DNA from: Dastarcus helophoroides
Taxonomy: Eukaryota > Arthropoda > Insecta > Coleoptera > Bothrideridae
Reading direction: 5' to 3'
Length of the DNA: 64,000 bases
NCBI GenBank assembly: GCA_028583605.1
Contig: CM053337.1
Span: forward strand, 26,894,162 to 26,958,161
The notes below the pieces were generated by a model, which did no database searches, was not told where the DNA came from, and saw only the letters and a program-made list of their open reading frames with translations. Below, one piece after another: positions 23,641-35,500 of this stretch (positions are counted from its first letter, which is position 1; each line of letters starts with the position of its first letter). Position numbers and translations under genes: made by a program.

Positions 23641-24579
23641 GTCTAAAGCAGCGTTTCGCAAAGAGTGGGTCGCGACCCTGCACCGAGCCACGAAAATAAA
23701 ATACCTGGTCACAGAATTATCTCCCTATTGTTCAATCATAGTAATAAAATTTAAGAAAACTTGAGATAACATTTCTACTGCCTTTTGTCACCCTATAATG
23801 TCATGCGAGAAAATTTTTCAAAAATTAGCTTGACTTCTACTCAAAATTTTTTGTAATTTTGGCTTTTTTCGTGTTTTTTCTCAAGAAATTATTATACTCC
23901 TAAAATTTATGGCTTATCCTTGTCAAAATTTAAATGTTAACGCCGTTTGACGGCGTCCCCACTATTCTATGATTTGGTTTAGCGGTCAACGTTTTTAAGC
24001 ATTCAAGAAATCAACTTTTTTTTCAAATTTTCTATATTTTTTTCAATTTCGACTTTGTTTCAGAAAACTGATTTCTCAAAAGATTTTTTTCTAAATTTAT
24101 AATATATATATTTTTTTATTATGAAAATTTGGACTTTTTTACGTAATGGCAATTTTTGCAAAAATTTAATTTTTCATCTTCTGAAGCTTTCGATTTTTTT
24201 GAATATTTTGATTTTTTTTTTTTGAAAATTTCGACCGACTGCAAATCTCAATCTTTTTCAAAATTGTCAATTTTTTGAAAATTCTGAATAAAAATCTCGA
24301 CCTTTTTAAAAATATTGACTTTATAAAATTTCCAACTGTTTTGAAGAATTGCGCTTTTTTGAAAATTTCAAATTAAAAGAAAACCGACATTTTAGAAAAT
24401 TTCCACATATTTTCAGGTTTTTTTATAGATAATTTCGATTTATTTTTAAACATCCACATTTAAAATTTTCCTTTTTATCAACATTTAAACTTTTTCCCAA
24501 AATTTCCATTTTTTTTCAAAATTATACTTAGGTTCTTTTGAAATTCTACACTTATATTGGAAAATTTAGTTTTTTGAAA

Positions 24580-24652
24580 ATTTTATTTTATTTTATATTA
24601 TATTATTTTATTTTATTTTATATATTTTATTTTATTTTATTTTATTTATTTT
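24580..24652. repeat. (TTTTA)n microsatellite
   Basis: A run of ATTTT/TTTTA units with a few ATATT interruptions, inside the T-rich interior of the hAT-ended element. Confidence 0.85.
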
Positions 24653-25808
24653 GAAAATTTGTCTCAACATTTTCCTCGAAGTTGTCATTTTATTTTTTAA
24701 AAAGTGTATTTTCTACACTTCGTACTTTGCCTTGAAATTTCCACTTTTTTGTAACTTTTGAAAACATTTTGAAATTTTTTTAAATGAAAATTTCGACTTT
24801 TTCAAAAGGTCAACTATTTTTAAAATAATTCATATGATTCAAAATGATGCTTTCTGACATTATTTACACTCTTTTCTGAAGAATTCAATTTTTATGAAAA
24901 TTGCGACTTTATTTTTGAAAATTTCAACTTTCTGAAAATTATGACTTTTCATAATTTCGATTTTCTAAAAATTGCAACTTTCTGAAAATTTTTACTTTTA
25001 AAAATTTCGACATTTTAAAAGTTCTATTATTTCTAAATTTTAAGTTCTTGTGAAAATTTCGATTTCAGATTTTCGCCTTTTTGTCAAGATTTTGCCCTCT
25101 TTAAAAATATCAACTTATTAACAAAATTCGGCATTTCAAAATTGATACATTTTCAAGTTCACATTTTTATCTACATTTCGACATAAATTTTGTAAATTTA
25201 GCTCTAAAAAAACCACATTTCCAAAATTTCAGTTTTTTCAAATTTGGTTTTTATCAAAATTTTGACTTTTTTTCAAACCTGTGAGTTTTTGTAAATTTGG
25301 CCTGAACATCTTGATTTTTCTTGTACATCTTTGCTTTTTCTGCAATTTTTGACCTAAAAAAATTGTACTCTTCTAATTTCAATTTTTTGGTAAATTATCA
25401 ATTTTTTTAGAAATTTTGCTTTTTTTGACAAGTCCGACTATTTTATAATTTCAACGTTTCTCAAATTTCATTTTTCCGATAATTTTGGCATTTTAAATTG
25501 TCTACTTTTATTTTCAAAATTTCTAATACTTTTTTTGAATTTCTATTCTCTTCAAAATTTTGATTTTTCATCAAAATTCCGACTCTTTTTTATAAAAGTA
25601 TGATTTATTTTGAGAATTTCCAGTTTTTGTTGAAATTGTATCTTCCTTTAAAAATTATTAATTTTTTAATAGTGACACATTTTGATATTTTTTTCATAAT
25701 TGCTGGTTTAAACTTACATTAAAGATATAAATTTAAAGTATTGATAAGAATTGGAATATTGGACTCACAAAAAAAAAAGTTAAAATTTCACGTTTGTGCT
25801 CCTATTAA

Positions 25809-25856
25809 ATTTTCATTTTTAACTAGAGGTCGACTGGAAAATTAAAAAATGAAAAT
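25809..25856. repeat. Short hairpin at a strand-polarity switch
   Basis: ATTTTCATTTTT (25809-25820) and its exact reverse complement (25845-25856) are separated by 24 bases. To the left the degenerate repeat is pyrimidine-rich on this strand, to the right purine-rich. Confidence 0.5.
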
Positions 25857-26470
25857 GAAATTTTAACTTTAATTAACAAAAATCTTGAAAAAACTTACAA
25901 TTTCAAATTTTGAAATCTTTAGACAAAAGTCGAAGTAAAAAAAATTAAAATTTTCGGCCAAACATTAAAAAATAAAAGTTTGAATTGGAAATTTTTTGAA
26001 AAGCTCTACCATTTCATGTTTTCTCTAAAAGGTTTGACCTTATTTTCAAAATTTCAATTTTAAGCTATTATATCAGAATATTTTACATTTTTTCTAGAAA
26101 TTTTAATTTTAAAATACAAAATGGTTAAATTTCAACCAAAATTTTGAAAAAATGTATACATTTTAAAGGCCACTTTTTAGAAAAATGTAAAAAATTAAAT
26201 GTACACGAAATATAAAAAAACTCAGCATTGTGAAAATATTCAGTTTTAAGACTCAAGAAAAACTTTGAGACTTTAATTCGAAGATTTCGAAGCAAAATTT
26301 TGGGATCAAAGTCGAATTTTGACTTCTAACCTTAAAATGTGGTCGAAATTTTGTAAAGAAAAACAAAATTTTAATATATTCAGCTAAAAAATCTTTTAGT
26401 GAGTCACGAATGGGGAGCATAAAAATAATCCAACCTTGACAAAAAAGGTCTGGGAAACGCTGGCCTAGAG

Positions 26471-28896
26471 TAAGCTCTGCTCTATCCAAAAAGCCATGTT
26501 GCAACTAATTTGGTGTAAAATTACCTGCGATATAATCATTTTTGTGGCAAAAAATCAAATCTTTTTTTTTTGATGGCGTGCAATTTTAACTAGCGATTTC
26601 GAGACATCAGTGAAGGTTTCGTCAAAGGTTTCAATAAACCTCAAAATTTGTTATCTAAATTTTACTAAAAACTTTACAATTTTTAAAACATGTTGGACTT
26701 TCTTATTAATAGAGATACCCTTTTCCGTATTTTAAATATTCTCTCAAACATTCCTAACATAAATTTGCCTCGCAATCTTAAGTATTTTTGTTTTTTTCAA
26801 AAATATTGACTTTAACCCAAAACTTTGAATTAACTTAAATTCGTTTAGAAATTATACTTCTTTTTTCTTAAAATTAACACAGTTATTGTAAATTTCAACT
26901 TAATTTTAGAATTTCAAGTTTAAATAACTGAAAATTTTGGACTCAAGCAAGGACATTTGTTAGAAATTAACCTATTCCACTTTTCGTTCAAAAGTTCGAA
27001 AGTTGATATTTTGAGAAATGTTTTATTCATGAATTCAGATATTTTTTGAAGTATTTAACTCACTCGTAGTTAAACTTTTTAAAATGACATTGTCTACTCT
27101 TTTCATACTCATTTCATATTAAAGTCCTGCTTTAAAAAATCCATAGTTAAGCTCAGAATTTTGTAAAAACCATTAATATTTCGAAAAAATTACTCAAAAT
27201 TAGGTAAAATTTGGCAAAATGGTCACTTTAATCAACAAATTTTAAGACACTTCTTTTCGTCGATGATTAAAATTATCAAGTGCAAATTTGGCCGCCTCAA
27301 AATTTGGCAGCATCCCTGTTGGACGCACAATACAACACCGGTAGGAACGCTTCTAAGTAATATTTAAAAAAATGAAACAATATTTTTTAATGCATTAAAA
27401 TCAAAAAGAGTCTTTCTAAAGGTTTTACTTTAAATCTGGAAGAGTCTTTTCATTTTTAAATGATTACATTTTTCGAATCTGCACAATTTTCTGAATACAA
27501 AACACGTAAAAATAAGCGGTTTTTAGAGAATTGAACATTTTTTTGGTTCCATTTTATTTTTTAACCTAAAAGGTCACGACTCATCTTAACCGACCAAATT
27601 AACGCTGCAAGAAATTAAATCAATTTTTTTAATTTGCTTTATAAATATATCTTATGTTCTTATTGAATATTTACGTAAATTGAAACTTAATATTTTGATA
27701 TCTTTTGGCTGTAACTTCAGTTCGATTGATTTAACAGCAAAAATAAAAATATGGTTAGACTCGCCATTAATTATACTAGTCTTACCACAGTACCATTATG
27801 ATGTTATTTAAGAAAATAAAGTTATGATATAAAAACCATTTTTATTAGGTTTATCACGTGATAAAAGAATGAAAGACTTCTTTTTTTACGTAACTTGATC
27901 TTTGTAGCTTTAATGTGGTCCATTAAAATTAATTAGAATAAGTCACAGCCTTCTAGGTTGAAATAAATAATAAATATTCGATCCCTTAAAAATAACTTAT
28001 TTCAGGTGAATTGGATTTAAAAAATTGTGAAGAGTGCAGAATGCAAGAGTGAAGAATGCAATAATATGCAGGTGCTCTATTTAAAAAACAAAATCGGTAT
28101 CAGTTTTTAGTTAAAGTGACAGCAGTAAGAATACATTTTTAAAGACTTTTTGATTCAGAGTGAGTGCTCTCGACAACACTCTGATTGCCATTTTCAAATT
28201 TGACAAATTTATCATTTTTTAGCAGTAGGAATGTCAATTTTATATCAAAATTTGACATTTCATAATTACATCAAGTGCAACAAATTTGAAAATGTTATCT
28301 TCATAAATGAAGAAAAAATAAACGGTAAATCATATATTTGACAACAAACAGTCCTCTGGTTGATACTCAAAAAAAAACTAGGGACTTAATGCGGCTCTAG
28401 GTTCCCAGCATATAAAACTCTAACAAAACAAAGATTTGTCCCGCTGCAAGATGTCAAGTTAGTCATCACGCTTCAAGAATTACCACGCGGAAATCTAAAA
28501 CCATTTTCTCCTCATCCTAATGCGAGTTTTCTGTCGACTCCAACGAACCGAACCCCAACAATGCCCCCATTTTACCTTAGACATCAACAAAGACCTCCAA
28601 CAGTTGCACTATTCATTTACTATATTATATTTATTCAATTAAAATTGCAACTTACCAAGCAGTTTCACAAACAACAATGCGGAAAATTATGAACAGGGTA
28701 ACCTATTACCACCCTCCCACCCTAAGAATTCGTTTGTCGTTCAAGCGCCTAAGAAAACTTGCTGGAAAGTTATAAGAAAACCACAAATTAGCCGGCATCC
28801 GATGAGGGAAGTTTTCTGTTAAATAGTTTGGTAAATTGAAACGCCGACGAGCAGGTAAAACTTTAACGATTTATTAAAAGGCGTCTTTGTTTTCAG
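26471..28896. other. AT-rich DNA up to the first Dpr exon
   Basis: 26475-26565 resembles 59555-59665 (shared CTATCCAAAA, CAACT(A/G)ATTTGGT and AAAAATCAAAT landmarks), marking an older dispersed repeat. From about 28380 the sequence is compositionally balanced and runs to the splice acceptor at 28895-28896, as expected for intronic DNA flanking an exon. No other gene is seen. Confidence 0.4.
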
Positions 28897-29087
28897 AAGC
28901 AAAAGCCAGAATACTGGGGCCCACTGATCTGCACGTGAAGGCTGGAAGTTCGGTCACGTTAACTTGTATAATTAATCAAGGACCACACGATTTAGGGACT
29001 GTGTTTTGGTACAAAGGTGACGAAATAGTGCAAACCTCACAGCCGCACCTCAACGACGCGGATTTTACCTCTAGAATTACTATACAG
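28897..29087 (+). CDS. Dpr-family gene, exon encoding first half of second Ig domain
   Basis: A 191-bp internal exon bounded by a TTTGTTTTCAG acceptor and a GTGAGT donor. The first two bases complete a codon split by the previous intron (phase 1; GAA, Glu, if the upstream exon ends in G). The exon then encodes 63 codons starting AKARILGPTDLHVKAG and ends in frame (phase 0). It carries the B-strand cysteine (VTLTCIIN) and the core tryptophan (VFWYKGDE) of an Ig C2-type domain. Dpr proteins are neuronal cell-surface proteins with two Ig domains that bind DIP partners in synaptic specificity; the second domain starts with this A-ILGP-DL-VK-GS pattern. The open frame extends 7 codons past the donor, which explains its apparent intronic tail. 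Upstream exons are not in the window. The paralogue number cannot be assigned. Confidence 0.93.
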
Positions 29088-29562
29088 GTGAGTTTGCTAC
29101 ATATTTGAGCACAGGATATCGCATAAAAAATCAAGGTAGATATTCATCCTAGTTTATAGAGACGCACTAGTAAGAGTCTGGGACTCTTTAGCCATATTCA
29201 TGTTAAAAACGGACATTCCTGCCAACAAATCATTGGATAATACGATTAGTCGATTATATTTTAGACTCAACTCTTATAAAAATGTAATAAACCAACGTTA
29301 CTAATTAAGCGTTTAACCAAACTTTCTTGTGTATGTGAAACCAATAGAAATAATTATTCAAGTATTTCACTTTGTTTATAGGAGTGTCCCAACTATATCT
29401 TTTGGGTGAACAGTATATAGTACTAGTACTGTAATAATCCTGTTTGTGGTCACATTGAATGTTACTTATTAAAAAAACTCGAATCTTATTAAATTTAAAA
29501 ATATATTAAATCTTGACTAGCCTATTACATCGTCAATGATCAAGTGCCGGTTCTTGACTTCA

Positions 29563-29627
29563 GTAAACCCCAATAATGTGCATTGCACTTACACAATTTG
29601 CTGAAGCATCATTATTGGAGTTTTTAC
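29563..29627. other. Imperfect hairpin in Dpr intron
   Basis: CCAATAATG (29570-29578) pairs exactly with CATTATTGG (29610-29618), and the flanking GTAAA/TTTAC bases extend the stem with one mismatch and a small bulge. The loop is about 31 nt. It could be a microRNA-like fold or chance. Confidence 0.35.
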
Positions 29628-30365
29628 AATAGTTACGGCAACAAAGCTAGACCAACAAATGTATTTTGCTTACACACAATTAAAAATTACTCAATTCTAC
29701 AACCCAAGTTCATCGGTCTTATTTTTCTTAATTATTAACCCATATTACGTTACATTACATCACCCATCCTTATTTTATTTTATTTTTTTTTATTTTTTGA
29801 GAGAGAAAAAAAAATATAATGAAAGAAAAATTCCCAACTATGATATAACTTAACTTCATCCATATGTACTTCGACTAATTTATTATCTATTCTAATTACA
29901 ATGTTTGGTGGCTTATTTTGTATTACCAGATATGGGCCTTTGTATCTGGCATCTAATTTGTTTCCTGCTTTATTTCTTACTAGAAATTTATTACCAGCAT
30001 TATAAACAAAAGATTTACTTTTTACATCGTATTTCGTTTTTCTATTTTCCTTGGAACTAATTAAATTTTCTCTTGCTTCTCTACAAGCAGTTTGAAGCCT
30101 AAATTTTAACTCTAATGGGTAACTATCGAAATTGTACAAAGGATCGATCCAATTGATAGGATTACTCGGTAACTTACTTTGTTTACCAAATACAAGCTCA
30201 TATGGGGTACACTTAGTTTCCGTATGAACTGTGGTATTGTATGCAAAGCATCAAAAGGTATCCTGTTGCGCCAATTGCTTCCACCCTTTGCAATTTGGGT
30301 TCTCAAAAATGCTCTTAAATTTTTATGCGTATTTTCTAAAGCACCTAACGTTTAATGATGATAAG

Positions 30366-30640
30366 ACAGTTACTTAGAGTTACGTAGTATTGTTATTCAA
30401 TAAATTAATACTAATTCTTTACACCAAATTATTGGATTCCTTTTATTTTATTTTTATTTACGTTATTTTTATTCATTAGGATTCTTTATTTGTTATACAT
30501 TTTCTTTTTTTTTATGTAATACCAGTCAAATTATTAGGTTCTTATTTTTATCATGCTATATTTTTAAGTATGTAGGTATTTTCCACTATAGACTTAAGCC
30601 TGTTGGAATGAGTAAATAAATAAATAAATAAATAAATAAG
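30366..30640 (+). mobile_element. Short retroposon with (TAAA)n tail inside Gypsy integrase
   Basis: About 275 bp that interrupts the integrase frame. It is flanked by ATAAG on both sides (30361-30365 and 30636-30640) and ends with TAAATAAATAAATAAATAAA. An A-rich microsatellite tail and a short target duplication indicate a 5'-truncated LINE or a SINE inserted on the plus strand, later than the Gypsy element. Confidence 0.7.
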
Positions 30641-30906
30641 CTTTAGATTTTTGTTGCTTAATACCCAAAACTTTATGAATTTCTGAAAAAACGTTAGAGA
30701 GAAATTCTATGCCTTGATCAGTAACTACTTCATCAGGTAATCCGTATCTCAAAATAAAATTTTCAACAAACGCTTTAGCAACTGCAGTAGTTTCTTTATC
30801 TTCTAAAGGATAAGCTTCTACAAACTTTGATAATTCGCATTGTAATGTCAAAATATTCTTATTGCTACAAGCATCCACTTCTATAGGACCTACTAAATCT
30901 AAATAC

Positions 30907-31270
30907 TGTTACTGGCTTATCGGTTCGAATTGATTATTAACACGTGAATTGAATAATACCCACTTTATTACCAAATTAAACTCGGAACACTGCAGCTGAA
31001 TAATGAACCCACTTATTTACTTCTAATTACTAACTCACTAATTACACGGACTGGCTCTAACTGACTGTCTGACTCGAGGGCAAGGCGACCACCTTATATA
31101 GTTTTGGCTTTCAGGTTCTAGAAAAATTTCGCAGATAAGGCTTATCGTTTGCCGAAATTTTTGGAACGCTTATTTGCCGTTTGCTTCATTATCGCGGCAG
31201 CATTTCCTTTGTCACATCTTTCTAGAAACTTATCTTACGCACTAAATTCTACAATTTACATTTCGTTACA
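30907..31270 (-). mobile_element. Gypsy LTR (5' LTR of the deleted element)
   Basis: Begins TGTAACGAAATG (minus strand, 31270) and ends CCAGTAACA (30907). It shares the CTGCCGCGATAATGAAGC, GGCAGATAAG, TATATAAGG, CTGACTC-rich leader and CGAACCGATAAGCC blocks with the solo LTRs at 1742, 15890 and 49427. Its direct junction with pol sequence shows an internal deletion. Confidence 0.85.
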
Positions 31271-32519
31271 ATATTTACAAAAGTAAAACAGAAAACGGAG
31301 TTAATATTTCTAGAAATATTATTGTTAGAGTTTTTAGGAGAAATAATAATTAATAATTTCAGAATTTCGCAAAGAATCAAAACAACAATAAAAAAGAATT
31401 AATTTTCAAAATTCCTACTTTGGCCAGTGATTTTAAATTTTACGAAAAATTTCAAGAAAAAACTCATATAGTCGAGTTTAAAAGCAAAATTTTATGAGTA
31501 AAATGAAAAATTTCATAAGATTTATTTTACCTAAATAGAGAGGGTTTTTTTAATATTTCCTACTTTCTTAAGATTATGAATTTGGCTTTTTTTAGTGTTA
31601 AGTTTTAGTTGGAAATTTCGAGGAAAAAAATTTAAATTTAGAGAGGACAATAATTCGATAAAGGATCAAAACTTCGAAGTCAAACCAAATTCGTAAATAA
31701 AAATTTCTCAAAATTTCTGGTATTTCTGAAATTCAAACTGATAAAAAAAGTTTTCTAAACATTTCAGTTCAAAGGTCGAACCATAAAACTTGAGCAAAAC
31801 GGTCATAATTTTTGCGAAAAGCAAAGAAAGAGAAACAAAACATTGAGATTGGAGGTTTAAATGAAAAATTTAAAGAAAAGTCAAATTTATTAACAAAAAC
31901 AAAAACTTCATGAAAATTTACAATTGTTTTAAACAAACAAACAAAATTTTGAAGTTATCTTAGAAATTTTGATATATTTCTAAAAGCCCAAGTTCTGACT
32001 TTGAATTTTTATTCCTTAAGATAAAAAAGTCAAATCTTTAAATAAAGAACAAAGTCAAATTTTTAGAAATGGTCCAAATTTTGACTGAAAGTGAAAATTT
32101 CAAAAAAAATTAAAAGTAAAAAATGTTTCTCAGTTTCGACCTAAAATATGAGAATTTATTTTTTCTAGAAATTTTGAATTTCTAAGTAATATAGTTGAAA
32201 ATTCTAAAATTTGTTGAAATTCCTAATTGAGGTTTTTACACTCACAAATTGATAAAAAAATTTAAATTTTTACAAAAATTGGACTTTTCTCTCCAAATAT
32301 CTCAACCAAAGTCTAAAATTTAATATTAAACTCTATTTATTTGGTTTAAACTTGAAATTCCGTGATTAAAGTCAAAATTTCGTGAATAATTTTGGTTAAA
32401 TTTATTCATTAAATTTAAAAATTCCTGATTAATGTGAAAATTTTCTTTTTATTTTTCGAAGTTTTGACCTTTGAACTCAAAACATCTGACTTTAAAATCG
32501 AAATTTTGACTTTTTTTCC
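31271..32519. repeat. A-rich degenerate block
   Basis: Low-complexity purine-rich sequence, turning mixed near 32150. No gene. Confidence 0.6.
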
Positions 32520-33560
32520 AGAAATGTCAACTTCATCCTGGAGACAATAATTTGCTAAATAAAATGGGATAAACAGCTTCAAGAAAAAAATTAAACTTAT
32601 TTTTTTTCTTAAAATTTTGAAATTAATCTTGAAATTTCAGTCTTTATAGAAGTATTAAAATAATAAAAGATGAAATAAAAATTTTTGGGTTTATGTTGTT
32701 GATTTTAAATTTGCAAGTTTGTATTTTAATAAATTTTTAATTGGTTTGAATTTGATTATTAAAAATTTCAAGTTTACATTCGCAATTCTTTAAAAAAGTT
32801 TGTAAAAATTTTATTCATTAAAAGAAATAAAATTCTAATTTTTAACCTAACATTTTAAACCCCAAAATTCAAAATTTTGAGTTTCAACTTGATAAACTCC
32901 AAAAGAGTCCAGTTTTTATTAAAATTTCGACATTTCCTCCTTAATTTAAAATTTATATTTGTTAGTTTTGAACTTCTTATTTTATACCATTTAAGTTTTT
33001 TACCCAAAATGCGGCATTTAAATTTGAATTTTAAGGTTAAAGTCGGAATTTCATCCTGGAGACAAAAATTTGCTAAACAAAATCGAGTAAACAACTTCAA
33101 GAAAAAATTAAACCTATTTTTTTCTCAACATTTTAAAACCAATCTTAAAATTTCAGTCTTTATAGAAGTGTTGAAATAATAAAAAGTTAAATAAAAATTT
33201 TCGCGTTAATCTTGTTGATTTTAAATTTGAAAGTTTATATTTTTATAAATTTTTAATTGGTTGGAATGGAAATTTCAAAAATTTCAAGCTCACATTCGAA
33301 ATTCTTTAAAACAACTTGTGAATATTTTATTAATTAAAAAAAAATTGAAATTCCAATTTTTACCTCAGAATTTTGAATCCCAAAATTCAAAATTTTGATA
33401 AACCTGATGAACTCCAAAAAACGTCCACTTTTTATCAAATTTTCGACATTTTCCCCTTGATTTGAAATTCATATTTGTAAGTTTTGAACTTCTTATGCCA
33501 TTTAAACTTTTTTACTCAAAATGCGGTGGTTAAATTTGAAATTTTAAGGTTAAAGTCGAA
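32520..33560. repeat. Tandem duplication of AT-rich DNA, period about 520 bp
   Basis: Copy 1 runs from about 32520 to 33045 and copy 2 from about 33045 to 33560. Shared landmarks in the same order: CATCCTGGAGACAA, AATTTCAGTCTTTATAGAAG, TTTTTAATTGGTT, CAAAATTCAAAATTTTGA, CAAAATGCGG and AATTTTAAGGTTAAAGTCG. Identity looks around 80% or higher. The same TGGAGACAA / AAATAAAATGGG landmark appears in reverse near 51590-51635, so this unit is dispersed. The open frames here (32877-33179 plus, 33100-32855 minus) are translations of the repeat. Confidence 0.8.
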
Positions 33561-35240
33561 ATTTAGAAAGTTCAAAAAAGTTTGATTTATTAAAGCAAAG
33601 TGTTTCACGAAATTTTTGGCTTAACCTTGAAATATAAACTACTTCATTATGCGTTTTCTTTTTCTTTAATATTAAAATTCGGGAATAAATTCCAAATTTT
33701 AAGACTTTCGAAATGTTGAGTTTATTCTGAAACTTAACTTTAACTTAATCTTTTAATTTTTTTCTTTAAAATTTCAATTAAAAAAATGATCTCGGAATAT
33801 CAGTTTTGTTGTTGGTTTTTCAAAATTTTCACTTTATCCAAAATTTCGGCTTTTCTGATAATTGTGTCTTTTCTCACTAAAATTTTAGATTTTTTTTTAA
33901 AATTTTAACTTTTTTTGAAGATTTCAACACTTGATAATACAAAGTTTTAAGAAAATTTCATTTTTTTAAAATGACAATTTTATTTGGCAATTAAATCTTT
34001 TTTTTAAATTGAACTCGTCATTTTTTTCGAATTATCGAAATTTTTAAAAATTGGACTTTTTTCAAATTATAAACATTTCCTTTTTTAACGTCTAGACTTT
34101 TTAAAAATTTCAAAATTTTACCTTCCTTTTAAAAATTTTTAATTCAAAATTTTGAATTTTTTAAAAAATATTCGACTTTATTAAAACTTCAACCAATAAA
34201 AATTTGAAATCCTTAAGTTTTCATTTGGATTTTTTTTTTAAATGTGGACTGTTCCGATCTTTTTAGCATTTCTTCAAAATTTAAGATATCGAAAGTTTAT
34301 CTCAAGATTTTGACCACATTCGAAATTTTTGACTATACTTTTCAACATTTCAACATTTTTAAAAATATAAATATTTTTGAGAACTTATTCATTTTTTTAA
34401 ATTGTGCAATATTTTAAAAACAACTTAAACGAAATTTTGAGTTTTATTTGAAATTTCGACGTGATTCAAAATTATGATATTTTTTTAATTTTCGAATTCA
34501 AAACTTTAACTCTGCTGAAAAATTCGAAACAAATGTTAACTTTTTGGAAAATTTTGATTTTTTAAATTTTTTTATTTACAAATTTTGACTGTTTTTTAAA
34601 ATTTTGATTTTTCTAAACCTCTAGGTTTTTTAATTGTTGACTTTTTTCAAATGTTCGCCTTTTTTCGTCGACTAATTTTGACGTGTTTTCAGCTTAAATG
34701 TTTTTTATAAAATGTTGACTTCTTTCAAATTGTTAACATTTTTATTGAAAATTTTAATTTTTGGAAGATTTTGCTTTTTAAAAATGTTGACTTTTCCAAT
34801 TTTTTTTTCAAAGTTTCTAATTTAATTTTTCGATTTTGTTAAAAAGTGTTTTTTTTTTTTTCAAAATACCTACATTATTTAAGATGTCAAAATTCTTAAA
34901 CTTTATTATTGCAATTTTTTTATATTGATTTTTCTAGCATTTTTTTTTGAAAATTTGTCTCAACATTTTTGCTGAATAATATTTTTTTTTAATTTTAAAT
35001 TACTTTCAAAATTTTCAACCCGTTTCAAAAAAACTATATTTTACACCACTTCAAATTTTTGAATTTTTTAAGAAACTCTTTTTCAAAATTTTGTTTTTTT
35101 TTTAATTCCCACACTTTACAAAATATCAACATTTTTTAAAATAGTGCGTCTTCAAAATTCTCTGCTTTTTCTAAAATTTTAACTTTTTTTTTAAATTTTA
35201 GATTTTGTTTTAGATTTTTAATTTATTTCAAAATTTTATT
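33561..35240. repeat. T-rich degenerate block
   Basis: Long pyrimidine-rich low-complexity stretch made of degenerate TTTTGAAAATTT/TTTCGACTTT units. No gene. Confidence 0.65.
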
Positions 35241-35500
35241 TTTTTATTTTAAATTTCTTCTTCTTGTTCTTCTTCTTTCTTTAGGACATGGTCCTGTTGT
35301 TTTTGCTTATGTTTAGTCTAGGTCTTGTGCCTCTTGAGATGTGGAACTCCAGCATTTGTAACATCTCTTGTAGAGTCTGCCAAGCAGTCTCTTGGAAATG
35401 GGTTTCGATGTTCTAGTTCATTTTACTAGACGGTTTACGATCAATATGGTCTCTCCACTATCTTCGGCGTGTCCTGGCAAACCTTATGACATCCAAAATG
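35241..35500 (-). mobile_element. Possible LINE 3' end with GAA-rich tail
   Basis: On the minus strand a GC-normal segment (ends near GACCATGTCCTAAAG) runs into AAGAAGAAGAACAAGAAG at 35255-35285. The layout resembles the GAA-tailed LINE at 45779-46850, but no protein motif is readable, so the call is weak. Confidence 0.3.

Larger units (their letters stand above)
23649..26462. mobile_element. Large hAT-ended element without transposase
   Basis: The left end reads CAGCGTTTCGCAAAGAGTGG and the right end, in reverse, CAGCGTTTCCCAGACC. The flanks are GTCTAAAG (23641-23648) and GCCTAGAG (26463-26470), an 8-bp pair with two differences that suits the hAT target pattern. The TGGGTCGCGACCC block next to the left end is familiar from hAT elements. 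The 2.8-kb interior is degenerate AT-rich repeat with no transposase frame. It is either a non-autonomous element that captured the repeat or a decayed element invaded by it. Confidence 0.65.
29765..31270 (-). pseudogene. Deleted Gypsy element (LTR plus integrase)
   Basis: Read on the minus strand, a 364-bp LTR (31270 to 30907) is followed at once by the middle of an integrase, starting in the first catalytic block (LDLVGP, then ILTLQCELSKFVEAYPLED) and a second block (YGLPDEVVTDQGIEFLS). After a later insertion at 30366-30640 the frame continues (LGALENTHKNLRAFLRTQ, with a frameshift near 30215-30230) to the integrase C-terminal region (YKGPYLVIQN, VHMDEVKLYHS) ending near 29800. Primer-binding site, gag, protease, reverse transcriptase and RNase H are missing. 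A purine-rich AAGGATGGG followed by TGTAACG near 29752-29775 may mark the start of a truncated 3' LTR. It is inactive. Confidence 0.85.

Noticed and set aside
23938..23965. TTAACGCCGTTTGACGGCGTCC, possible piggyBac tip
   Set aside because: It follows TTAA and has a 7-bp hairpin, but no inverted partner end with TTAA was found.
1..28896. Search for the Dpr first Ig domain exons
   Set aside because: No stretch with the expected Y-C-Q-V-S-T-like end of the first Ig domain next to a donor was found, so those exons are probably outside the window.
32855..33179. Open frames of 81-100 codons on both strands
   Set aside because: They lie in a tandemly duplicated AT-rich repeat; the second copy does not keep the frame.
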